NCBI RefSeq assembly: GCF_018343615.1 | Contig: NZ_JAGYPI010000001.1 | Coordinates: 868,001 to 932,000, forward strand | Direction: 5' to 3' | Origin: Bacillus sp. FJAT-49736 | GTDB taxonomy: Bacteria > Bacillota > Bacilli > Bacillales > Bacillaceae_C | DNA: 64,000 nt | In this document: one piece after another, positions 58,223 through 64,000 of the stretch | Numbering within the stretch: the first letter of the stretch is position 1 | How the letters are laid out: the number at the start of each line of letters is the position of its first letter | Notes under the pieces: generated by a model | Told to the model about the DNA's origin: nothing | Database searches by the model: none | The model's input: the letters and a program-made list of their open reading frames with translations, nothing else | Translations under genes and position numbers: made by a program

Positions 58223-58972
58223 ATGAAAAAAATGTGGATATTTGCATTAATATTAATTGCTGGCAGTGCTTTATCAGGAAATAATATAGCTTTGTCAAAA
58301 TCTACAATGAGATTTGAAATCGAAAAGTCAGGAGATGCGGTATGGAATGCAAGAACTCAGAAAAAACTCGTGGCATTAACCTTTGATGATGGACCTCATC
58401 CAGAATATACCCCTGATATCTTAAAGCTTTTAAAGAAGTATCATGCAAAATCAACTTTTTTTGTCATAGGAGAACTTGTAAAACAATATCCAGAAATTGT
58501 ACAAGAGGAAGTAAAAAACGGACATGAAATTGCAAATCATACATTCAGTCATCATTTTAGAAGTAATTTATCGAAAAAACATTTAAAAAAGGAATTAAAA
58601 AAGACAGAGGAAATAATTAGAGAAATCACTGGTGTAAGTACTGCATTTTTTCGCCCAATTGGCGGTTATTATAATCAAAAAATTGTACAAACTGCAAGAA
58701 ATTCCGGTTACCGTGTAATTATATGGACATGGAATCAAGATTCAAAGGATTGGAAAGAACCTGGTGCAGAAAAAATTGCAGAAAATATTCTCTCCGATAC
58801 AATGCCAGGGGATATTATATTAATGCATGATGGAGGCGGAGACAGGAGTCAAACTGTTAAAGCACTGGAAATAATCTTACCGCAATTAAAAAAAGCCGGA
58901 TATGAAATGGTTACTGTTTCAGAACTATTAATGAGAACGGAGTATGACGGGTTCCCTTTTTATCTGCCTTAA
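58223..58972 (+). CDS. Secreted polysaccharide (NodB-type) deacetylase
   Basis: A 249-residue carbohydrate esterase 4 enzyme, probably acting on peptidoglycan or another N-acetylated glycan outside the membrane. The signal peptide covers residues 1-25. Motif 1 TFDDGPH (53-59, catalytic base Asp and metal Asp), motif 2 with zinc ligands His106 and His110 in HTFSHH, motif 3 FRPIGGYY, motif 4 WTWNQDSKDW and motif 5 ILMHDGGGD are all present. It is not in the B. subtilis tkt-sirA interval, so it is an insertion. In spore formers such enzymes often serve cortex or germination roles. Confidence 0.88.
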   Translation: MKKMWIFALILIAGSALSGNNIALSKSTMRFEIEKSGDAVWNARTQKKLVALTFDDGPHPEYTPDILKLLKKYHAKSTFFVIGELVKQYPEIVQEEVKNGHEIANHTFSHHFRSNLSKKHLKKELKKTEEIIREITGVSTAFFRPIGGYYNQKIVQTARNSGYRVIIWTWNQDSKDWKEPGAEKIAENILSDTMPGDIILMHDGGGDRSQTVKALEIILPQLKKAGYEMVTVSELLMRTEYDGFPFYLP

Positions 58973-59015
58973 ATAATTATATAAAAATTATTATAAAATT
59001 ATAGTTTCGCGATAA

Positions 59016-59024
59016 TTCGACAAA
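59016..59024 (-). promoter_or_regulatory. Spo0A box upstream of sirA
   Basis: TTCGACAAA on the plus strand is TTTGTCGAA on the minus strand, a match to the 0A box TGTCGAA. It lies 93 bases before the sirA ATG and upstream of a TATAAT (59076-59081). A TGACA-type minus-35 near 59049 gives a spacer of about 21 bases, as in Spo0A-activated sigma-A promoters such as spoIIG. Confidence 0.7.
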
Positions 59025-59116
59025 ATAAACATAATTTTTAAACAATTTATGACACGCTCTATTTCTTATTTCATATATAATGATAGGAAAGAAAAAACTC
59101 GGGAGTGAGATTTTTC

Positions 59117-59557
59117 ATGAGATCCTATCAAATTTATTCTATTGAAAACGAGGTCGCAGATTATTATTACGGACGAGAACGAATGTTTTACGATTTATTT
59201 TTGCAGTATTTATACGTTTCTGGGAGCTTAAAAGAAATTATTAGGAAGCAAATAAACTATATAACCAAACCTTTTCCTATATTAAATATTCACCATTTAC
59301 TTAATCAAAGCTTTTTAAGGAAGAGTGAAATGATATGGGATGGAGAAAAGTATCTTTCTAAAAGAAATAGCAGTGAAAATGGAGTGGAGCTGCAAATAAG
59401 AGAGCAAATGCTGATTTTACATGCATGGGGTCACTTTGATTCGGAGTCTATCTTTTTGGAGGCTTTAAAAAAATATGACGGACGATTATTGGCAATAGAT
59501 ATTGAAAATGAACGATTTGGGTGGATAAAACCACTGAAAGAACGAAAATTCGTTTGA
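59117..59557 (+). CDS. sirA: Sporulation inhibitor of replication SirA
   Basis: A 146-residue protein (SirA/YneE) that binds DnaA domain I and blocks new initiation once sporulation has begun. ATG 59117 is chosen over GTG 59105, which overlaps the GGGAG site. The sequence RSYQIYSIENEVADYYYGRE is typical. Regulation by Spo0A is supported by the box upstream. yneF follows, as in B. subtilis. Confidence 0.92.
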   Translation: MRSYQIYSIENEVADYYYGRERMFYDLFLQYLYVSGSLKEIIRKQINYITKPFPILNIHHLLNQSFLRKSEMIWDGEKYLSKRNSSENGVELQIREQMLILHAWGHFDSESIFLEALKKYDGRLLAIDIENERFGWIKPLKERKFV

Positions 59558-59636
59558 AAGACAATGGAAATATTGTATAATGGTTGAGGATTTAGTACAC
59601 TGATAAATAGACAACATGAAGGAGGAAATAGAATAC

Positions 59637-59852
59637 ATGGCTTGGTGGGGTTATTTACTAATCGTTGTGGCACTACTTGCAGGAATTGCCATCGGATTTT
59701 TCATAGCACGAAAATATATGATGAACTACTTAAAGAAAAATCCACCAATTAATGAACAAATGCTTAAAATGATGATGACACAAATGGGTATGAAACCGTC
59801 GCAGAAGAAAATCAATCAAATGATGAATGCGATGAACAAGCAAATGAAATAA
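59637..59852 (+). CDS. yneF: UPF0154 membrane protein YneF
   Basis: A 71-residue protein with one N-terminal membrane helix ([18 protein letters not shown]) and a highly conserved [20 protein letters not shown] then [11 protein letters not shown] tail. The start is ATG 59637 after AAGGAGG; the ATG at 59616 overlaps that site. Function unknown; widespread in Firmicutes. Confidence 0.94.
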   Translation: MAWWGYLLIVVALLAGIAIGFFIARKYMMNYLKKNPPINEQMLKMMMTQMGMKPSQKKINQMMNAMNKQMK

Positions 59853-59867
59853 TAAACAATCAACAGT

Positions 59868-59908
59868 TAAAAAGCCACTATTTCTTCATGAGAGATAGTG
59901 GCTTTTTC
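59868..59908. terminator. Bidirectional terminator between yneF and the minus-strand small gene
   Basis: Arms AAAAAGCCACTAT and ATAGTGGCTTTTT flank a short loop; the A/T ends work on both strands. Confidence 0.92.
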
Positions 59909-59918
59909 TTCGTTTCTT

Positions 59919-60119
59919 CTAATCCTGCCACGGATTATTATTATTAAACACATTTACCGCCTCATCAATTGCATTCATAACATTTTGGTCGCTTTGCTGA
60001 CTCGTTTGATTATCCGTTTGTACATCATTTCTAACGTCCTCAGCGAAATTGTCGAAGGTTTTGTTCACTTTTTCCATGATCTGATCATTATTAGGAGAAT
60101 TATCCTTAAAATTTTCCAT
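59919..60119 (-). CDS. Small acidic Asn/Asp-rich protein, unknown
   Basis: A 66-residue minus-strand protein, ATG at 60119 after AGAGGTG (GTG at 60128 overlaps it). It is rich in Asn, Asp and Gln (MENFKDNSPNNDQIMEKVNK; end NNNNPWQD), soluble and probably disordered. I do not recognise it. Confidence 0.6.
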   Translation of the reverse strand: MENFKDNSPNNDQIMEKVNKTFDNFAEDVRNDVQTDNQTSQQSDQNVMNAIDEAVNVFNNNNPWQD

Positions 60120-60306
60120 TTTATTCACCTCTATGTAATAGAATGTCTATTGCATTGGAAAATATACATCTTGCCAAAGGAGTAATATAGAAATATTTTT
60201 TCTACATAAGTAATAGTCTCTCCTTCTTTTCTAAAGGCTAAATATTTGTTAAAATTAGAAAGCGTTTGTAAATTCAGATATTGATATGCGGGGAGGGGGA
60301 ATTAAT

Positions 60307-62058
60307 ATGCGGGTCTTCATTGATTTAATGTGGTTTTTTAAACAGGAAAAGAAGCCTTATATAATAGGCATATCCATATTAGCTTTTGTTGCTGTATTAC
60401 AACTAGTACCACCTAAAGTAGTTGGGTATATAGTGGATGAGATTAAGGATAACAAGCTGACGCCAGCCCTACTAACCAAGTGGGTTATTGTGTTAATTGT
60501 AGTGGCTGCATTAATGTATGTACTTAGGTATTATTGGCGAATTATGATTTTTGGATCTTCTTATAAGCTCGCACGTGTTCTTCGCAACAGGCTTTTCCAT
60601 CATTTTACGAATATGTCTCCATCCTTTTATCAAAAAAATCGTGTAGGAGATTTGATGGCTCATGCCACCAACGACCTGCAGGCGATACAAGGAACAGCAG
60701 GAAGCGGCGTGTTAACACTGGTTGATTCCATTATGACCGGAGGTTCGGTTATTATTGCAATGGCAGCTACTATTAGCTGGAAGTTGACGCTTATTGCACT
60801 CATACCGATGCCTATAATGGCCATCTTAACAAGCTTGTACGGGTCCATATTACATAAGAGATTTCATAAAGCACAAGAGGCATTCTCTAGTTTGAACGAT
60901 AAAACGCAGGAAAGCATAAATGGAATAAAGGTCATTAAAACCTTTGGACAGGAAAAAGAGGATATAATGTCCTTTGTTAAGCAATCAGATGATGTAGTGA
61001 AAAAAAATATAGCTGTTTCCAAAATAGATGCCCTGTTCGATCCAACTATTTCGATTATTATTGCTTTATCATTCTTCCTATCCATCATTTTTGGGTCAAG
61101 GCTTGTAATCCATAATGAATTAACGATTGGCCAATTAATTTCTTTTACAACCTATATTGGATTACTGACATGGCCGATGCTAGCGTTCGGAAGTATTTTT
61201 AATATTATGGAACGAGGAAGGGCATCGAATGATCGGGTGAAAAAACTACTAGCAGAACAGGTGGAAATTAAGGATAATCTTGATGCGATGAATGAAGCTC
61301 CAACTGGTTCCATCTCATACAAAATAGATGCTTTCCGATATCCAAATGAAGAAAAAGAGATATTACAAAATATTTATTTTTCTATAAATCAAGGAGAAAC
61401 GCTTGGAATTGTCGGTAAGACGGGATCGGGAAAAACAACCTTGTTAAAATTGTTAATCCGCGAATTTGAAGGATATGAAGGGAAAATAACATTCGGGGAT
61501 TATTCCATACAAGATTATAAAATGGATCGATTGAGGGAAGCCCTTGGCTATGTTCCGCAGGATCATTTTCTATTTTCCGCGACAGTTGGAGAAAACATTG
61601 CCTTTACGAATCCTTTCATTGAAAAAGAAAAGATAGAGGAAGCAGCCAAGCTTGCCCATATTCATCATGATATTGTTCAATTTACGGATGGATACGATAC
61701 AGTAGTGGGGGAGAAGGGAGTTTCCTTATCCGGAGGACAAAAACAAAGGATTTCGATTGCTAGGGCACTTATTATGGATCCGGAGGTATTGATTCTGGAT
61801 GATTCATTGTCAGCGGTAGATGCGAAAACAGAAGAGTCCATTTTAAAAGCATTAAAGGAAGAAAGAACCGGCAAAACAACGATTATAACTGCTCATCGAT
61901 TAAGTGCAATAAAACATGCGAATTTAATTCTCGTATTGGAAGATGGAAAAATACTAGAACGTGGAAATCATGAGCAGTTAATGGAGCAGGGCGGTTGGTA
62001 TAAAGAGATGTACGAACGCCAACAGCTGGAAGAGCTTGTAGAGCATGGGGGGAAATAA
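60307..62058 (+). CDS. ABC exporter half-transporter, degenerate catalytic site (BmrC/YheI-like)
   Basis: A 583-residue half-transporter with six membrane helices then an ATPase. The start is ATG 60307, just after GGGGAGGGGG; ATG 60286 overlaps the ribosome site. Walker A is GKTGSGKTT, signature LSGGQKQR, and after Walker B (VLILDD) the usual catalytic Glu is Asp, the pattern of the catalytically weak half of heterodimeric exporters such as BmrCD and LmrCD. The next gene starts one base after its stop, so both are made together. Probably a multidrug or lipid exporter; the substrate is unknown. Confidence 0.87.
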   Translation: MRVFIDLMWFFKQEKKPYIIGISILAFVAVLQLVPPKVVGYIVDEIKDNKLTPALLTKWVIVLIVVAALMYVLRYYWRIMIFGSSYKLARVLRNRLFHHFTNMSPSFYQKNRVGDLMAHATNDLQAIQGTAGSGVLTLVDSIMTGGSVIIAMAATISWKLTLIALIPMPIMAILTSLYGSILHKRFHKAQEAFSSLNDKTQESINGIKVIKTFGQEKEDIMSFVKQSDDVVKKNIAVSKIDALFDPTISIIIALSFFLSIIFGSRLVIHNELTIGQLISFTTYIGLLTWPMLAFGSIFNIMERGRASNDRVKKLLAEQVEIKDNLDAMNEAPTGSISYKIDAFRYPNEEKEILQNIYFSINQGETLGIVGKTGSGKTTLLKLLIREFEGYEGKITFGDYSIQDYKMDRLREALGYVPQDHFLFSATVGENIAFTNPFIEKEKIEEAAKLAHIHHDIVQFTDGYDTVVGEKGVSLSGGQKQRISIARALIMDPEVLILDDSLSAVDAKTEESILKALKEERTGKTTIITAHRLSAIKHANLILVLEDGKILERGNHEQLMEQGGWYKEMYERQQLEELVEHGGK

Positions 62059-62059
62059 T

Positions 62060-63850
62060 ATGGATAAAATTTCAACAATGTCCGGGAAGGAACAACGAAA
62101 AGTATTATTTCGGCTAATGAGCTATGCAAAACCCCATTTAAAGATTATTGTATTCGCTTTTACATTATTACTGCTAGCGACTTTAGGGGATATATATGGT
62201 CCGATTATTATTCAAAAATTCATCGATAATTATTTAACTCCACGCCACTTTCCATATAAACCGCTTGTTACATTAGCAAGTCTTTATATTGGGATTCAAA
62301 TATTTAAAGTAGTAATTTCTTATTTTCAAATCTTTAAATTTCAGGAAATTGCTATAAAAATTATTCAGCAATTAAGGATAGATGTATATTCAAAGGTTCA
62401 AACCTTAGGAATGCGATATTTTGACAAAACACCTGCAGGAAGTATTGTTTCTCGTATAACGAATGACACGGAAGCTATCTTTGATATGTTCGTGAATGTA
62501 ATGGTTACTTTTATCCAAGGTGCATTTCTACTAATTGGTATATTTATTGCTATGTTTTCCTTAAATACAAAACTGGCATTGTTTTGCTTATGTATTTTAC
62601 CGCTTATCTTTTATGTAATGGTATTATATCGGAAATTCAGCTCTGTCTTTTACCAAGAAATGCGTGAGCGCTTAAGCCAATTAAATGCAAAACTAAATGA
62701 ATCACTACAGGGTATGTCCATCATTCAAGTCTTTCGTCAAGAGAAGCGGCTTAGAAAAGAATTTGCTGATATTAATGAAAGACACTATAAGGCTGGAATG
62801 CGAAATATAAAAATTGACGGTTTATTGCTTCGACCAGCTATTGATTTAATCTATGTATTTGCCTTAATCATTGTATTAAGCTTTTTCGGGATATCATCCT
62901 TTAATCACACCATTGAAATTGGGGTATTATATGCATTTATAAATTATCTGGACAGATTCTTTGAACCTGTGAATCAAATGATGTTTCGGCTTTCTATGTT
63001 TCAACAGGCGATTGTAGCATCCTCCAGAATTTTTAAAGTAATGGATGAAACGGAAGTATCTCCAGCACAGCTTGAGAATGAGAAACTGCGAATACATGAG
63101 GGGGAAATCGAATTTAGAAATGTTAGCTTTTCCTACGATGGTAAACGGGAAGTGCTGAAAAATATATCTTTTGTAGCAAAACCAGGTCAAACCATAGCAT
63201 TAGTTGGCCATACGGGAAGTGGTAAGAGTTCCATTATTAACTTAATGATGAGATTTTATGAATTTGAAAAAGGGGATATTTTTTTAGATGGTAAGTCTAT
63301 AAAGGAATATCCGATAGAGGAGTTAAGAACAAAAATGGGGTTAGTTCTTCAAGATCCATTTTTATTCTATGGAACGATTAAAGACAATATTCGACTTCAT
63401 AATATCCACATTACAGATAATGAAATAGAGGAAGCGGCACGGTTTGTGCAAGCACACAGTTTTATTGAGAAGATGGATGAACGATATTCTCATAAAGTAG
63501 TAGAACGCGGTGCAACCTTTTCAAGCGGACAGCGCCAATTAATTGCATTTGCAAGAACCATTGCTACCGATCCGAAAATATTAGTATTGGATGAAGCAAC
63601 GGCAAATATTGATACAGAAACAGAAGAATTAATTCAAGAGGCACTTCAAAAGATGAGAAAAGGCCGTACAACTATTGCCATTGCTCACCGACTATCTACC
63701 ATTCAGGATGCAGATTTAATACTAGTTCTCCATCAAGGGGAAGTAGTGGAAAGAGGAACACATCAAGAATTAATTTCTATCGGTGGTTTATATCACAAAA
63801 TGTATTTATTACAAAATGGAATGACAGAGCAAGTAGAGCATAGTATATAA
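62060..63850 (+). CDS. ABC exporter half-transporter, catalytic partner (BmrD/YheH-like)
   Basis: A 596-residue half-transporter with six membrane helices and ATPase. ATG 62060, one base after the previous stop; GGGGGG in the end of the previous gene is its ribosome site. Walker A GHTGSGKSS, Q-loop VLQDPFLF, Walker B ILVLDEATANID with a normal catalytic Glu. The signature reads FSSGQRQL instead of LSGGQ, the variant expected in the half that does not complete the active site of its partner. The pair therefore looks like a classic asymmetric heterodimer. Confidence 0.87.
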   Translation: MDKISTMSGKEQRKVLFRLMSYAKPHLKIIVFAFTLLLLATLGDIYGPIIIQKFIDNYLTPRHFPYKPLVTLASLYIGIQIFKVVISYFQIFKFQEIAIKIIQQLRIDVYSKVQTLGMRYFDKTPAGSIVSRITNDTEAIFDMFVNVMVTFIQGAFLLIGIFIAMFSLNTKLALFCLCILPLIFYVMVLYRKFSSVFYQEMRERLSQLNAKLNESLQGMSIIQVFRQEKRLRKEFADINERHYKAGMRNIKIDGLLLRPAIDLIYVFALIIVLSFFGISSFNHTIEIGVLYAFINYLDRFFEPVNQMMFRLSMFQQAIVASSRIFKVMDETEVSPAQLENEKLRIHEGEIEFRNVSFSYDGKREVLKNISFVAKPGQTIALVGHTGSGKSSIINLMMRFYEFEKGDIFLDGKSIKEYPIEELRTKMGLVLQDPFLFYGTIKDNIRLHNIHITDNEIEEAARFVQAHSFIEKMDERYSHKVVERGATFSSGQRQLIAFARTIATDPKILVLDEATANIDTETEELIQEALQKMRKGRTTIAIAHRLSTIQDADLILVLHQGEVVERGTHQELISIGGLYHKMYLLQNGMTEQVEHSI

Positions 63851-63856
63851 AAAAAG

Positions 63857-63886
63857 AACGAGCGAATTTTTTTTCGCTCGTTTTAT
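63857..63886. terminator. Terminator between the ABC exporter and the Spo0E-family gene
   Basis: Arms AACGAGCGAA and TTCGCTCGTT (10 bp) with a T6 loop, an A-rich left flank and TTTT right flank, suitable for both convergent genes. Confidence 0.88.
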
Positions 63887-63887
63887 A

Positions 63888-64000
63888 TTAATTAGTCGTC
63901 AATACAGAAGTGGTTGTTTTTCTGTTAATGTAATTTTGGTTATATTTATTTAGTAAAGTATCCAATTCTTGACTGTAAAAAATGGTATTGGGAGAATGTA
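63888..64000 (-). CDS. Spo0E-family aspartyl-phosphate phosphatase, 3' end (truncated by window edge)
   Basis: On the minus strand the last 36 codons are HSPNTIFYSQELDTLLNKYN followed by a 16-residue tail ending in VLTTN and TAA (63890-63888). SQELD is the signature of Spo0E-like phosphatases, which dephosphorylate Spo0A-P and delay sporulation; the H-S-P segment just before it also fits. The 5' part, which would hold the first helix, lies outside the window. B. subtilis has the Spo0E-like ynzD in this neighbourhood. Confidence 0.75.
   Translation of the reverse strand, partial: HSPNTIFYSQELDTLLNKYNQNYINRKTTTSVLTTN

Overview
The window is a stretch of chromosome from a low-GC, endospore-forming Bacillaceae species. 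The gene content says so directly: dipicolinate synthase, spoIIIE, spoVS, cotE, spoVK, sirA, a Sda-like protein, a Spo0E-family fragment, RNase J2 and RNase Y, SOS operators of the Bacillus LexA type, and GlnR operators. Gene order follows the Bacillus subtilis spoVF-asd-dapG-dapA-rnjB-tepA-spoIIIE-ymf-pgsA-cinA-recA-rny-ymdB-spoVS-miaB-ymcA-cotE-mutSL ... miaA-hfq-spoVK-hflX-ynbB-glnRA ... lexA-yneA-yneB-ynzC-tkt-sirA-yneF backbone almost gene for gene. I cannot fix the species from sequence alone. No rRNA, tRNA, CRISPR array, prophage or IS transposase was seen.

Layout. 1-4.9 kb: end of the dipicolinate operon, then the aspartate/diaminopimelate genes asd, dapG and dapA. 5.0-7.2 kb: an insertion relative to B. 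subtilis, made of a PlsY-family acyltransferase translationally coupled to a GNAT-like/class V aminotransferase fusion. 7.3-12.5 kb: rnjB, tepA, ylzJ, spoIIIE. 12.7-18.4 kb: the GntR regulator ymfC followed by a complete nucleoside-type BMP/ABC transporter (nupNOPQ-like), with two copies of a candidate operator. 18.5-25 kb: ymfF, ymfH, ymfI, ymfJ, ymfK, rodZ, pgsA. 25-34.1 kb: cinA, recA (LexA box), rny, ymdB, spoVS, miaB, ymcA, cotE. 34.4-39.5 kb: a VOC protein, mutS, mutL. 39.5-44.2 kb: accessory block with a LexA-boxed small WYL-like gene, a secreted unknown, an SPW-repeat membrane protein, a Sda-like 49-residue gene and a penicillin-acylase-family protein. 44.4-49.6 kb: miaA, hfq, spoVK, hflX, ynbB. 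49.76-50.89 kb: about 21 copies of a 52-bp tandem repeat with no credible gene. 51.1-53.1 kb: glnRA with two GlnR boxes. 53.1-60.1 kb: two small genes, lexA (reverse) divergent from yneA-yneB, ynzC, tkt, a polysaccharide deacetylase, sirA (perfect Spo0A box), yneF and a small reverse gene. 60.3-63.9 kb: a heterodimeric ABC exporter pair, then the 3' end of a reverse Spo0E-family gene that runs off the window.

Functional themes. The lysine/DAP pathway next to dipicolinate synthase supplies peptidoglycan and spore-core DPA. Sporulation checkpoints recur: Sda-like, SirA and Spo0E family proteins all restrain sporulation or replication. The DNA-damage response is unusually visible, with boxes at recA, lexA/yneA and, newly proposed here, a small WYL-like gene downstream of mutL.

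Most unusual signals: the PlsY plus acyltransferase-aminotransferase fusion operon; the two LexA boxes on the WYL-like gene; the 52-bp array lying between ynbB and a strong terminator; and a dispersed MITE-like intergenic element with terminal inverted repeats (three full copies, one partial). Functions are assigned from protein motifs and synteny read by eye; no database search was run.
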